A DNA stretch of 64,000 bases, taken from positions 372,001 to 436,000 of the forward strand of contig NZ_JBODSD010000002.1 in assembly GCF_050632745.1 (NCBI RefSeq), read 5' to 3'. The DNA is from Mumia sp050632745 (GTDB lineage: Bacteria > Actinomycetota > Actinomycetes > Propionibacteriales > Nocardioidaceae). A program made the position numbers and the translations under genes. This document shows positions 35,580-46,174 of the stretch, piece after piece. Every line of letters begins with the position of its first letter. The first letter of the stretch is position 1. The notes beneath the pieces were generated by a model. That model did not search any database and was not told the origin of the DNA. It saw only the letters and a list, made by a program, of their open reading frames with translations.

Positions 35580-37349
35580 TCAGCCCGCGAAGCCGGCCGT
35601 GCTCACCGGGTCGCCCTCCGCCTGCTGCCAGCGGCCGTCGTTGTTCTGCGTCCAGAGCAGGCCCTCGGCGTCGAGGACGTACACCGGGGCGGACACCAGC
35701 CCGGCGGCGAGGACCTGCCGTGCGCTGTCCTGCGGGAGCAGCCCGACCTGCACCGCTCCCGTGACCGGGCTCGAGGAGTCGATCGCCACGAGGGTCACCT
35801 GCGGCGCACGTTCGTTCGCCTGCGCGAGGAGGGCGATCGACGTGCTCGTGCGCCATGCCGCGGAGAGCGGGACGCCGGTGTCGGCCGGAGTCGGGATCTC
35901 GCCGATGTCGACCAGCCCGATCACCTCCCCTGTCTCGGGGTCGTAGCGGATCGCGCCGACGTACAGTCCGTCGCTCCCGCCCACCCGGGCGGTGGCGAGG
36001 AAGCGCGCGCCGTCCGGCGACAGCTCGAACCCGGTCACCCGCCCCTTCGCGAGCGGCCCCAGGGCGATCGCGCGGGGCGCGGCGTCCGTCGGCCCGACCG
36101 TGAGCTGAGACCCGGCAGCGGTCCTGTCGACGGTCCACAACCGCCCCGCCTCGTCCCAGCTCGGGCGCAGCAGGTCGGTCCCCTGGCGCACCGTGACCAG
36201 CTGCGGCTCCCCCGCGAGCGGCGACACGCGGACGACCCGACGGCCGTCGTTGACGAGGGCGATGCGCTCGGCGTCCAGCGAGACCCGGAAGTCCTCCGAC
36301 CGGACCGGCTCCGTCCCCCACGTCCCGGCGAACGGGCTCGTGCTGGTCCGCCCGACGACGACCAGCCGGCCCTCCATCATCGCGAAGAGCTGGGTGGAGC
36401 GGTCCGCGGCAGGGTCGTACTGCGTCCACGTGTCGAGCCGCTGCACCTGCGGCGTGTTGGGCAGCGAGATCGCACGGTCACCGAGGAGGATCTCGACGCC
36501 CGTGACGGTCGGGACCTGCCGCAGGCTCCAGACCAGCTGGGCCGACAGGCGCTCGCGGTCGTCGAGCGGCATCCCCGAGTCGGAGCCGTCGAACCGGATC
36601 ACGGCCACGCCCTCGTCGTCGATCTCGACCGGACGGGCGAGCGCCCAGGTGTCGGGCAGGAACGTGCGCGCCTGGCCGCCGACCGCGCCGCGCGGACCCT
36701 TGAGCACCGACGACACGAGGTACGTCGGGAGGTTCTCGTCGTCGGGCAGGTGCACCGGCTCCGCGACGAGCTGCTTGCCCGCGGCGTCGAAGAAGTAGCT
36801 GTTCAGCGAGTCGTAGTAGTCCTCGAAGAAGTCCTGCTTGATCATCGCCCCCGGCGGCGGGTCGGCGATGCGCCACTGCTCGTCCTCCAGCACCAGCGTG
36901 AGGTCGAGCCGCTCCTCCCGCGACGCCGGAACGGTGAACCGTCCCTGGTCGGTCAGCACCGCCTCGCGGACGAGGTCGACGGCGACGCTCTCGCCCCCGG
37001 TCCGCGCCTCCGGCAACGAGACGGAGGTCTGCGAGTAGACGGTCACCGAGTCACGGGGACGCCAGTCCTCCGACGCGCCCTTGGTGAGGAACCGGCGCGC
37101 GATGTCGTAGCGCACCGGCGAGGCCATCATCGCCTGGAGGAAGCCGTTGACGATCTCGTTCGGGGATGCCCCGTCGACCGGGCCCGCGGGGCGGAACCGG
37201 GCCGGGGACACCTGCTCGGGGCGCCCGCCCTCGACCGTGCGGACGGGTCCCTGGTCCGGGATGGACACACACCCCGCGAGGACCGTCGCGAGCGCGAGCA
37301 GGACGCCGGCCGTACGGCTGGGGCGACGTCGCGCGGCGGTGCGGGTCAT
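35580..37349 (-). CDS. lpqB: LpqB family lipoprotein
   Basis: The protein has 589 residues. The signal peptide ends in the lipobox LAGC (about residue 26), so it is membrane-anchored outside the cell. An N-terminal GerMN-like domain (VHLPDDENLPTYLVSSVLKGP region) precedes a beta-propeller (VRVSPLAGEPQLVTVRQ to the C-terminus). LpqB works with the MtrAB system, binding the sensor domain of MtrB. The ATG at 37349 overlaps the mtrB stop (ATGA), and the order mtrA-mtrB-lpqB is conserved. Confidence 0.95.
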   Translation of the reverse strand: MTRTAARRRPSRTAGVLLALATVLAGCVSIPDQGPVRTVEGGRPEQVSPARFRPAGPVDGASPNEIVNGFLQAMMASPVRYDIARRFLTKGASEDWRPRDSVTVYSQTSVSLPEARTGGESVAVDLVREAVLTDQGRFTVPASREERLDLTLVLEDEQWRIADPPPGAMIKQDFFEDYYDSLNSYFFDAAGKQLVAEPVHLPDDENLPTYLVSSVLKGPRGAVGGQARTFLPDTWALARPVEIDDEGVAVIRFDGSDSGMPLDDRERLSAQLVWSLRQVPTVTGVEILLGDRAISLPNTPQVQRLDTWTQYDPAADRSTQLFAMMEGRLVVVGRTSTSPFAGTWGTEPVRSEDFRVSLDAERIALVNDGRRVVRVSPLAGEPQLVTVRQGTDLLRPSWDEAGRLWTVDRTAAGSQLTVGPTDAAPRAIALGPLAKGRVTGFELSPDGARFLATARVGGSDGLYVGAIRYDPETGEVIGLVDIGEIPTPADTGVPLSAAWRTSTSIALLAQANERAPQVTLVAIDSSSPVTGAVQVGLLPQDSARQVLAAGLVSAPVYVLDAEGLLWTQNNDGRWQQAEGDPVSTAGFAG

Positions 37350-38986
37350 CGGACGCCTCCCGTGCGGTCGTACGCGTGCCCGCTGTCGGGCACCAGCGGC
37401 AGCGGCGAGCGCTGAGGGTCCTCGCCGGCCTGCTTCGGGAGCGTGAGGCGGAACTGCGCACCGAGCCCCGGCTCGCCCCAGGCCTGCAGCCAGCCCCCGT
37501 GCAGCACGGCGTCCTCGAGCGCGATCGCGAGCCCGAGGCCGGTGCCGCCGCGGCTGCGCTCCCGGGCCGGGTCGGCACGCCAGAACCGGTTGAACACGAG
37601 CTGCGACTGCCCCGGCTCGAGGCCGACCCCGTAGTCGCGCACCGCGATCGCCGCGCTCGTCGTGCCGTGGGCGACCACGATCTCGACCCACTCCGACCCG
37701 GAGTAGTGGATCGCGTTCGCGACCAGGTTGCGCACGATCCGCTCGATGCGGCGGACGTCCGCCTCGACCACCGCAGGGCCGTCGTGGTCGACGACGCGGA
37801 GCCGGACCCCGTGCCGCTCGGCGAGCGGCCCGTACTGGACGCACACCCGCTCGGCCAGCTCGACGAGGTCGACGGCTTCGAGGTCCAGCCGTGCGGCACC
37901 CGCGTCGAACCTGCTGATCTCCAGCAGGTCGCTGAGCAGCGACTCGAAGCGGTCCAGCTCGGCCTGGAGCAGCTCGGCGGACCGCTGCGAGCTGGGGTCG
38001 AAGTGGTCGCGGTTGTCGTACAGGAGGTCGGCGGCCATCCGCACGGTCGCGATCGGCGTCCGCAGCTCGTGCGACACGTCGGAGACGAACCGGTGCTGGA
38101 GGCGCGACAGCTCCTCGAGCTGCCGGATCTGGCGCTGCAGGCTCTCGGCCATCCGGTTGAACGACACGGACAGCCGGGCGATGTCGTCCTCGCCGCGGAC
38201 GACCATCCGCTCCTCGAGCCGGCCGTCGGCGAGCCGCTCCGCGATCCGTCGCGCGAGCCGGACCGGCGTGACGACCTGGCGGGTCACCAGCCACGCGACC
38301 CCGGACGACAGGACGATCAGGGCCAGCCCGGCGTACAGCAGCGAGTTGCGCACCAGCGCGAGCGTCCGCTCCTGGTCGGCCATCGGGAACGCGTAGTAGA
38401 GCGCGTACGTCTGCGTCCCGTCGGGCATCCGCAGCACGTCGCCGACGAGGATGGCCGAGGACTCCTCGCCGGTGTCGCCGAGCTGCATGGTGCTGAACGT
38501 GTACGCGATGCCCTCCCCCTCGGCGACGGTGCTGGCGAGGTCGTCGGGGATGCTCTGGGACGCGATGCCCGACGACGAGACGACGGCCGGGTCACCGTCG
38601 CCGGTCGGGTCGAGCGGGCCCTCGAGGAGGACCTGGTACGACGGTGGTGACCCCGACCGCGACGCGAGGTCGGTGACGAGCGTGCGCAGGACGTCGGTCT
38701 CCGAGGACGCGTCGGAGACCGCGCTGACGTCGAGCGTCTGCTGCGCGGCGCTGAAGCCGGCGCGGGCCTCGGAGAGCGCGACGGTGCGCCGCGCCTCCAC
38801 CATGCCGTCCGCGACACCCTGGAGCATCAGCCAGCCGACGCCGCCGATCACGAGGGTGCTGATCGCGATCGTGGTGATGACCACGCGCGCCTGGATGGAG
38901 CGCCGCCACAGCGACGCCGCAGGCATCAGCGCACCGCGAACCCTCAACAGCCCGCGGCGCAACCATCTCGGCGCCCGCGACGCCAT
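37346..38986 (-). CDS. mtrB: Sensor histidine kinase MtrB
   Basis: The protein has 546 residues. TM1 (about 35-57) and TM2 (about 214-235) flank an extracellular sensor domain. A HAMP segment follows, then the H-box VSDVSHELRTP with His306, the N-box (LVRNLVANAIHYS) and the G-boxes (VRDYGVGLEPGQ, RGGTGLGLAI). It autophosphorylates and passes phosphate to MtrA to control cell wall hydrolases and division. The ATG at 38986 lies 5 bp after the mtrA stop, with TGAGGG in the stop region as ribosome site. Confidence 0.96.
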   Translation of the reverse strand: MASRAPRWLRRGLLRVRGALMPAASLWRRSIQARVVITTIAISTLVIGGVGWLMLQGVADGMVEARRTVALSEARAGFSAAQQTLDVSAVSDASSETDVLRTLVTDLASRSGSPPSYQVLLEGPLDPTGDGDPAVVSSSGIASQSIPDDLASTVAEGEGIAYTFSTMQLGDTGEESSAILVGDVLRMPDGTQTYALYYAFPMADQERTLALVRNSLLYAGLALIVLSSGVAWLVTRQVVTPVRLARRIAERLADGRLEERMVVRGEDDIARLSVSFNRMAESLQRQIRQLEELSRLQHRFVSDVSHELRTPIATVRMAADLLYDNRDHFDPSSQRSAELLQAELDRFESLLSDLLEISRFDAGAARLDLEAVDLVELAERVCVQYGPLAERHGVRLRVVDHDGPAVVEADVRRIERIVRNLVANAIHYSGSEWVEIVVAHGTTSAAIAVRDYGVGLEPGQSQLVFNRFWRADPARERSRGGTGLGLAIALEDAVLHGGWLQAWGEPGLGAQFRLTLPKQAGEDPQRSPLPLVPDSGHAYDRTGGVR

Positions 38987-38991
38987 GGCCC

Positions 38992-39732
38992 TCAGGAGCC
39001 CCCGGCCTTGTAGCCGACCCCGCGGACCGTCACGATGACCGTGGGGTTGTCGGGATCGGGCTCGACCTTCGACCGGAGCCGCTGGACGTGCACGTTGACC
39101 AGCCGCGTGTCGGCGGCGTGGCGGTATCCCCACACCCGCTCGAGCAGCACCTCACGGGTGAAGACCTGGCGCGGACTCCGGGCGAGGCACACCAGCAGGT
39201 CGAACTCGAGCGGCGTGAGCGACAGCTCCTCCGAGCCGCGGCGCACGGCGTGGCCGCGGACGTCGATCTCGAGGTCGCCCACGGTGAGGAGCTCGGGGTC
39301 GGGCTGGTGGTGCACCCGGGTCCGCGCTCGCACGCGCGCGATCAGCTCCTTGGGCTTGAACGGCTTGACGACGTAGTCGTCGGCGCCGGACTCGAGCCCC
39401 AGCACGACGTCCACCGTGTCGCTCTTGGCCGTGAGCATGACGATCGGCACGCCGGACTCGGCGCGGATCTGCTTCGCGACGTCGATGCCGTTCATGCCCG
39501 GGAGCATGACGTCGAGCAGCACCAGGTCGGGCTGGTAGGAGTGGAAGGCGTCCATGGCCGCCGTCCCGGTGGACGCGACGGACGTGTCGAACCCCTCGGC
39601 CCGCAGCACGATCGTCAGCATCTCGGCGAGCGCACGGTCGTCGTCGACCACGAGGATCTTGCCCCCGTAGCGGGTGGGTGCCGGCGGGTCCTCGGTCACC
39701 GCCGGCTCCCTGACAGCGTCGTTGCCGTCCAC
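38992..39732 (-). CDS. mtrA: DNA-binding response regulator MtrA
   Basis: The protein has 246 residues of the OmpR/PhoB type. The receiver has DDDRA at residues 30-34 and phospho-acceptor Asp74 (LVLLDVMLPGMNG). The C-terminal winged helix includes SLTPLEFDLLVCLARSPRQVFTREVLLERVWGY and RLVNVHVQRLRSKVE. The GTG start at 39732 has GAGGAG 7 bases upstream, which gives an N-terminal extension of about 20 residues relative to M. tuberculosis MtrA. It lies 22 bp downstream of ahcY; in mycobacteria tmk sits between them and is absent here. Confidence 0.95.
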   Translation of the reverse strand: MDGNDAVREPAVTEDPPAPTRYGGKILVVDDDRALAEMLTIVLRAEGFDTSVASTGTAAMDAFHSYQPDLVLLDVMLPGMNGIDVAKQIRAESGVPIVMLTAKSDTVDVVLGLESGADDYVVKPFKPKELIARVRARTRVHHQPDPELLTVGDLEIDVRGHAVRRGSEELSLTPLEFDLLVCLARSPRQVFTREVLLERVWGYRHAADTRLVNVHVQRLRSKVEPDPDNPTVIVTVRGVGYKAGGS

Positions 39733-39754
39733 GCCTGATCTCCTCGCCGCAGCC

Positions 39755-41185
<1,431 letters not shown>

Positions 41186-41246
41186 TGCACCATCGTAGCC
41201 GCGCGGTGGAGGCGATCGGCCAGGCGTGCCGTGCGCACGCCGGCGC

Positions 41247-42641
41247 TCACTGCCTCGGGCGTGCGGCCGTCCTTGCCTGGAGGTCGCGCACCTCGCGCGT
41301 CAGCGCGGTCCCCACGAGGAAGCCGAGCGCGATCGAGAAGAGCGACAGGAACGTCGTGAGCAGCGCCTGCACGCCCGCGGCCGACCCGCTCGCCGCCTCG
41401 CCGAGGCTGATGAACCCGATCGCCCCCGGGACCAGGAACCAGAACGCGGCGAGCAGCATCACCATCGACGTCGGTGCCGTCCTGAACGCCGCGGCGAACC
41501 GCGTGAACGGGACGACCGCGAGCGCCCCGAAGAAGCCCGACAGCGTGGCACCGAAGAGCTCGCCGCCGATGCGCTGCGCGACGTACGCGACGAGCAGCGC
41601 GAGCACGAGCCACACGAGCGAGCGCGGCGGCGCGGACTGGAACAGCAGGTAGCCGACCGACACGCACACGACGCCCGCGAACGGCGCCCACGCACCGAGG
41701 GGCTCGCCGGTCGTGGTGTCGGGGAGGCCGCCCGCGACCTGCACGCCGACCACGACGCCGAAGGTGAGCAGCAGCAGCTGCGCCGTGCCGTACACGATCC
41801 GTGACGCGCCCGCGACGACCTGGTTGCTGGTCAGCTCGACCGCGGCGACGGTGAGCGTGAGGCCGGGAAGGAACGTGACCAGCGACGGCGCGATGATGCG
41901 CAGCGGCTCGTCCCCCACCGTGCCGGCGACGAACGCGCAGGTGATCACGGTGACCGTGAAAGCGGCGAACACCGGCAGCGCCGCCTGCAGCGTCGGGACG
42001 GCCCGGGCGATCAGGCGGAGCACGCCGACGACGAGGCCGAGCGCGGCGTACGCCCCCAGCGCCGCAGCGTGCGGGTTGAGGCTCAGACCGAACCCGACGC
42101 ACAGCACGACGTAGCCGACCGTCGCGGTGAACGTCCCGAACCGCGGGTCCGACGCGCGCACCGCGTCGATCCGCTCGACCGCCTCGGCAGGGACGAGGTG
42201 GCCCGCCATCGCCTCGGTCACGAGCTGCTCGATCGCGCCCGCCTGGTCGAGGCGCGAGTCCGTGGAGCGGATAGGCTCGATCTCGGTCCGGTGCTCCGTC
42301 TCGTCGCCGTCGGTGCTCTCGATCTCGATGATCACCACCGTCGGGAGGACCACGGCGCGCACCGTCTCGACCCCGTACGCCTTCGCGATCGTGCGGATGC
42401 TCTCCTCGACGAGGTTCGCGGGTTGTCCGACCTCGAGCTGCGCGGCGGCGAACGCACGCAGCATCGCGAGGATCTCGGCACCGGACGGCGCGGCGTCGGG
42501 CGGCTCGACCTCGTCGGGCTGCTTGAGGATCCTGCGGGCGACCGCCGCGACACCGGAGCGCCACCAGTCCGACGTGCGCCGTCGACGCGACACCGCCCGT
42601 TCGCCGGGCGGCGCGTCGGGCGGCTCGTCGGGCGTGCTCAC
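41247..42641 (-). CDS. Threonine/serine exporter ThrE family protein
   Basis: The protein has 464 residues. The N-terminal cytoplasmic domain includes LVEESIRTIAKAYGVE. About ten membrane helices follow, with the two-half layout of ThrE (ThrP-like and ThrB-like parts: LTLTVAAVELTSNQVVAGASRI and SGFFGALAVVPFTRFAAAFRTAPTSMVM). It likely exports small amino acids. The GTG start at 42641 overlaps the SIS gene stop. This is the place where mycobacteria have manA next to the SIS gene, so it has been replaced or lost. Confidence 0.88.
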   Translation of the reverse strand: MSTPDEPPDAPPGERAVSRRRRTSDWWRSGVAAVARRILKQPDEVEPPDAAPSGAEILAMLRAFAAAQLEVGQPANLVEESIRTIAKAYGVETVRAVVLPTVVIIEIESTDGDETEHRTEIEPIRSTDSRLDQAGAIEQLVTEAMAGHLVPAEAVERIDAVRASDPRFGTFTATVGYVVLCVGFGLSLNPHAAALGAYAALGLVVGVLRLIARAVPTLQAALPVFAAFTVTVITCAFVAGTVGDEPLRIIAPSLVTFLPGLTLTVAAVELTSNQVVAGASRIVYGTAQLLLLTFGVVVGVQVAGGLPDTTTGEPLGAWAPFAGVVCVSVGYLLFQSAPPRSLVWLVLALLVAYVAQRIGGELFGATLSGFFGALAVVPFTRFAAAFRTAPTSMVMLLAAFWFLVPGAIGFISLGEAASGSAAGVQALLTTFLSLFSIALGFLVGTALTREVRDLQARTAARPRQ

Positions 42642-43663
42642 CGCCCGAGCCCGATCGCGAGGTACGCCGCCGCGTAGCTCCCGGTCGCCACCAGCGACGC
42701 GTACCGTGCGACCTCGCCACCCTCGACCGACACCACGTCGTCGTGCCGGACACCCTGGGTCTCGGCCGCCCCCAGGAGGTGGCTCCGGTCGACGCGCACG
42801 GTCGGCGCCTCGACGCGGTCGTCGAGCAGGACGAGGAAGGGCGACGGCCCGCCGACCGGGTCCTCGAACGGGTCGGCGAAGACGTCGCGCTGCGGGCTCG
42901 CCTGCAGCACGGCGACCAGGTCCTCGGCCTCTGCCGCGAGCGCCGGGCGCGCCGAGACGCGTCGCAGGGCCTCCGCCCACCGGCGGGCCGCACGCGCCGC
43001 GAGCACGCTCCCGCCCCAGACCAGCGGGACCGTGTCGCCGAGCCCGCTCGCGAGCTGCTTGGCGTGGTTGCTGCCGAGGTCGTGGAACGGCGAGCAGCCG
43101 ACCGCGACGGAGTCGAGCGCGCGGGCGACCTCCTCGGAGTCGACGGGCGGCGCGAGGCCCAGCGCCGCGAGCGCCTGGAGGGCAACCACCGAGGTGGCGA
43201 GAGGGTCGGCCGTGGCGGTCGGGAGCACGGTGGTCCACCGCGACGCGGCGACCTCGGCGAGCGCGGAGGTGGCCGGCGCGACCAGCAGCAGCGGGCACCC
43301 GCGGCGTACGGCCTCGGCCGCCGCCGAGTGCGCCGCCGGGCCGTCCGGTGCACCGAGCACCACCACGAGGTCGAGGCTCCCGGCCCATCCGGGCAGACCG
43401 GGGCCGGGCCACGCCAGGAACGGCACCGGGCAGACCGGCTCGAGGACGGCGCGCAGCAGCCGCGCGGGCTGGCCCGCGGCCACGACGGCACGCGGACGCT
43501 GGTCTGCGTCGTTCCCGAGCGTCGCGACGACCTCGCCCGCGGTGTGGGTGTCCATGCGGACCCGAGCGCCCGACTCGGCGAGGTCGCGCAGGACGGGGTC
43601 GGCCCGCGTCAGGGCCCGTTCGTCGTCCAGCAGCCCGTCGTCGAAGGACCCATCGTGGAACAT
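42638..43663 (-). CDS. SIS domain protein, phosphomannose isomerase-like (Rv3256c type)
   Basis: The protein has 341 residues. The first half has a SIS fold (LDLVVVLGAPDGPAAHSAAAEAVRRGCPLLLVAPATS), used by sugar isomerases, and the second half a PGI/PMI-like region (VPLVWGGSVLAARAARRWAEAL). It matches Rv3256c in neighbourhood. It may isomerise or sense phosphosugars next to manB; catalysis is unproven. The stop overlaps the ThrE start by 4 bp. Confidence 0.78.
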   Translation of the reverse strand: MFHDGSFDDGLLDDERALTRADPVLRDLAESGARVRMDTHTAGEVVATLGNDADQRPRAVVAAGQPARLLRAVLEPVCPVPFLAWPGPGLPGWAGSLDLVVVLGAPDGPAAHSAAAEAVRRGCPLLLVAPATSALAEVAASRWTTVLPTATADPLATSVVALQALAALGLAPPVDSEEVARALDSVAVGCSPFHDLGSNHAKQLASGLGDTVPLVWGGSVLAARAARRWAEALRRVSARPALAAEAEDLVAVLQASPQRDVFADPFEDPVGGPSPFLVLLDDRVEAPTVRVDRSHLLGAAETQGVRHDDVVSVEGGEVARYASLVATGSYAAAYLAIGLGR

Positions 43664-43682
43664 GACTCCCCCGTCGTCCGCG

Positions 43683-43856
43683 TCAGTCCGTCAGGCTGCG
43701 GGCCTCGCCGACGAGCATCACCGGGATGTCGTCGCGCACCGGGTAGGCGAGCCGGCACAGGTGGCAGACGAGCTCGTCGCGGTCCACGTCCACGGCGAGC
43801 GTGGCGCGGCACTGCGGGCAGACGAGGATCTCGAGCAGCGCGGGATCGAGGTTCAT
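43683..43856 (-). CDS. Trm112-like small zinc-ribbon protein
   Basis: The protein has 57 residues: LLEILVCPQCRATLAVD with CPxC, then LVCHLCRLAYPVRDDIPVML, the second pair of cysteines. This is the Trm112/YcaR fold, a small zinc ribbon that often activates methyltransferases or tetrahymanol-type lipid enzymes. Its partner is not visible. The ATG at 43856 overlaps the manB stop (ATGA). The 57-residue length is normal. Confidence 0.88.
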   Translation of the reverse strand: MNLDPALLEILVCPQCRATLAVDVDRDELVCHLCRLAYPVRDDIPVMLVGEARSLTD

Positions 43857-45244
43857 GAGGGCTCCTCCTGGTGGACGAGGGCGAGGACGGCGTCCCGGAC
43901 TTCGGTCATCGTGGCCTCGTCGTCGGCCTCGACGTTGAGACGCAGCAGCGGCTCGGTCTGGGAGCTGCGGAGGTTGAACCACCACGTCGGGGCCGTGACG
44001 GTGAGGCCGTCGAGACGGTCCTGGTCGTGGTCGGCGTACGCCGCGGCGACCCGTGCGGTGACCGCGGCGGCGTCGGCGACGCGGCTGTTGAGCTCGCCCG
44101 AGGACGGGTAGCGCTCGTACTGGCCGACGACCTCCGACAGCGGCTGTCCGGCGGCGTTCATCGCGGCCATCACGTGCAGCGCGGCCAGCATGCCCGAGTC
44201 GGCGAGGGAGAAGTCCCGGAAGTAGTAGTGACCCGAGTGCTCGCCTCCGAAGACGGCGCCCGTGCGTGCCATCTCGGCCTTGATCAAGGAGTGGCCCACC
44301 GGCGTACGGACGGGGGTGCCGCCGTTCTCGAGGATCACCTCGCGCACGGCGCGGGAGGTGATGACGTTGTGCAGGATCGTCTCGCCGGGGTGCTTCGCGA
44401 GCTCGCGGGCGGCGATCATCGCGGTCACTGCCGACGGCGAGACCAGCTCGCCCCGCTCGTCCACGACGAAGCAGCGGTCGGCGTCGCCGTCGAAGGCCAG
44501 GCCGAGGTCGGCGCCCTGCTCGCGCACCGCCTTCTGGAGGTCGACCAGGTTGGTCGGGTCGAGCGGGTTGGCGGGGTGGTTGGGGAAGGTGCCGTCGAGG
44601 TCCATGTAGAGCCCGTGCAGCTCGACGTCGAGGTGGGCGAAGACCGCCGGCACGATGAGGCCGCCCATGCCGTTCGCCGCGTCGACGACGACCTTGAGCG
44701 GACGCGGTCCCGACGGCACGGCCACCAGCTCGGTGACCCGCAGCGCGTAGGCCGTGAGCGCGTCGCGCGCCACCACCGATCCCTGCGCGAGCACCGGCTC
44801 GACACCCGCGACCGCACGGTCGGCGATCGCGGACAGACCGGTGTCGCGCCCGATCGGCCGGGCGCCGGCACGGCAGAGCTTGAGACCGTTGTCACCGCTC
44901 GGGTTGTGGCTCGCGGTGACCATGATCCCCGGCAGGTCCCACGCGCCGGAGGCGAAGTAGAGCATGTCGGTGGACGCGAGACCGATGGCGACGACGTCCG
45001 CGCCGGTGCTCGTCACGCCCGCGGCGAGCGCCTCGGCCAGGTCGGGGGACGTGACCCGCATGTCGTGGCCGATGACGACCGATCCGGCAGCCCCGTCGTC
45101 GCCCGGGGCGGCCCCGGTCTCGACGGCGAAGGCGGCGCCGAGCGCCCGCGCCACGTCGGCGTCGAGCACCTCGGGCGACGCGCCGCGCACGTCGTACGAC
45201 TTGACGAGCTCCGTGAGGCGCTCGGCGAGGTTGTCAGGGGTCAT
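43853..45244 (-). CDS. manB: Phosphomannomutase/phosphoglucomutase
   Basis: The protein has 463 residues of the alpha-D-phosphohexomutase family. The phosphoserine loop is TASHNPSGDNG with Ser112, the Mg site is FDGDADR near residue 250, the sugar loop is GGEHSGHYYF, and the C-terminal phosphate-binding loop is RSSQTEPLLRLNVE. It converts mannose-6-P to mannose-1-P, or the glucose equivalents, for glycan and GDP-mannose synthesis. It lies 4 bp downstream of the DUF3499 gene and is coupled to the Trm112 gene. It is equivalent to Rv3257c. Confidence 0.93.
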   Translation of the reverse strand: MTPDNLAERLTELVKSYDVRGASPEVLDADVARALGAAFAVETGAAPGDDGAAGSVVIGHDMRVTSPDLAEALAAGVTSTGADVVAIGLASTDMLYFASGAWDLPGIMVTASHNPSGDNGLKLCRAGARPIGRDTGLSAIADRAVAGVEPVLAQGSVVARDALTAYALRVTELVAVPSGPRPLKVVVDAANGMGGLIVPAVFAHLDVELHGLYMDLDGTFPNHPANPLDPTNLVDLQKAVREQGADLGLAFDGDADRCFVVDERGELVSPSAVTAMIAARELAKHPGETILHNVITSRAVREVILENGGTPVRTPVGHSLIKAEMARTGAVFGGEHSGHYYFRDFSLADSGMLAALHVMAAMNAAGQPLSEVVGQYERYPSSGELNSRVADAAAVTARVAAAYADHDQDRLDGLTVTAPTWWFNLRSSQTEPLLRLNVEADDEATMTEVRDAVLALVHQEEPS

Positions 45245-45248
45245 GCGA

Positions 45249-45596
45249 TCAGTCCTGGGGTCCGAGGACGCGGAGGTGCCCGCGTCGGGGGGTGTCGGTC
45301 GGGCCTGCCACCGGCGGCGGCACCTGGGCCGCCTCGCGCACCGCGTCGGCGAGCGCCTCGAGGTCGTCGGCCGTCGGCGCCTGCGCCGCGGCGAGGTCGA
45401 TCTCCAGACGGAGCACCTCCCAGCCCTTGGGGGCGGAGAGGCGCTCGGCGTGGTGCTCGCACAGGTCGTAGCTGTGCGGCTCGGCGTAGACGGCCAGCGG
45501 CCCCAGCACCGCGGTCTTGTCGGCGTACACGTAGGTCAGCGTCGCGACGGCGGAGCGCAGGCACGCGGGGCGGGTGCATCGGCGCAGGGGGCTCAC
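45249..45596 (-). CDS. DUF3499 family protein
   Basis: The protein has 115 residues. It starts SPLRRCTRPACLRSAVATLTYVYADKTAVLGPL and contains YDLCEHHAERLSAPKGWEVLRLE. The two cysteine pairs (Cys near residues 7 and 12, then Cys and His in CEHH) suggest a metal site. This is the Rv3258c-type family of unknown function. The GTG start at 45596 was chosen over a longer frame because it begins the conserved region. It shares a gap with the divergent Rv3259-like gene. Confidence 0.85.
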   Translation of the reverse strand: MSPLRRCTRPACLRSAVATLTYVYADKTAVLGPLAVYAEPHSYDLCEHHAERLSAPKGWEVLRLEIDLAAAQAPTADDLEALADAVREAAQVPPPVAGPTDTPRRGHLRVLGPQD

Positions 45597-45715
45597 CCCG
45601 CGAGGGTAGCGTGCCGCACCCGCTCGCCGGGACGCGGCGCACCGCCTCGCAGGGTGGGCCGCGCGGGCTCGGCGGCGTCCTTGCGGGCCTCGACCGGTCG
45701 GGGTAGAAGGAGGAG

Positions 45716-46171
45716 GTGACCTCCCGCTCGAACCCCCGCGTGCCACCGCTCGACACCGTCCGCGGCGGGAGCCGGCGCGACCGGCGCGGTCGGGGGTTCC
45801 GCGGCCCGGTGGCGATCCCGGGCCCGCTGTCGCCGCGCGGCGTCCCCGGCGGCTGGGACCGGCGCGCGCAGTTCGACACCGCCGTCCTCGGCGCCGTCGC
45901 CCGGCTGCGGCCCCGGCACGCGGCCGCGCTGGAACAGCTCGACGTCGCGGTCGAGGACGTGCCGGTGCTGCCCCGCCGGTGGCGCGACGAGGTGCCGCTC
46001 GGCACGGTCGTCCCCGACCGGGAGCGGCCGAGGGTGGTCCTCTTCCGTCAGCCCGTCCAGCACCGCGCGACGTCGCGGGCCGACCTCGACGACCTCGTGC
46101 TCAGCGTCCTCGTCGACCAGCTCGCCGCGCTGTGGCGGTGCGACCCCGAGGAGCTCGACCCGCGGGCGTGA
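45716..46171 (+). CDS. Rv3259-like protein, metallopeptidase family fold without HExxH
   Basis: The protein has 151 residues with a GTG start at 45716 preceded by GAAGGAGGAG. A basic N-terminus leads to LSPRGVPGGWDRRAQFDTAVLGAVARL and RVVLFRQPVQHRA. It ends in LVLSVLVDQLAALWRCDPEELDP. Relatives are named zincin-like metallopeptidases (DUF1025), but the helix that should hold HExxH reads LSVLVDQ here. As far as I recall the actinobacterial group has the same decay, so it is probably not a protease. The neighbours match Rv3259. Confidence 0.75.
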   Translation: MTSRSNPRVPPLDTVRGGSRRDRRGRGFRGPVAIPGPLSPRGVPGGWDRRAQFDTAVLGAVARLRPRHAAALEQLDVAVEDVPVLPRRWRDEVPLGTVVPDRERPRVVLFRQPVQHRATSRADLDDLVLSVLVDQLAALWRCDPEELDPRA

Positions 46172-46174
46172 TGC

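Noticed and set aside
41186..41246. SAH riboswitch upstream of ahcY
   Set aside because: The 61-base gap does not show the conserved stems and unpaired bases of that riboswitch.
45716..46171. Annotation as an active zinc metallopeptidase
   Set aside because: The HExxH motif is absent; only fold similarity supports the name.
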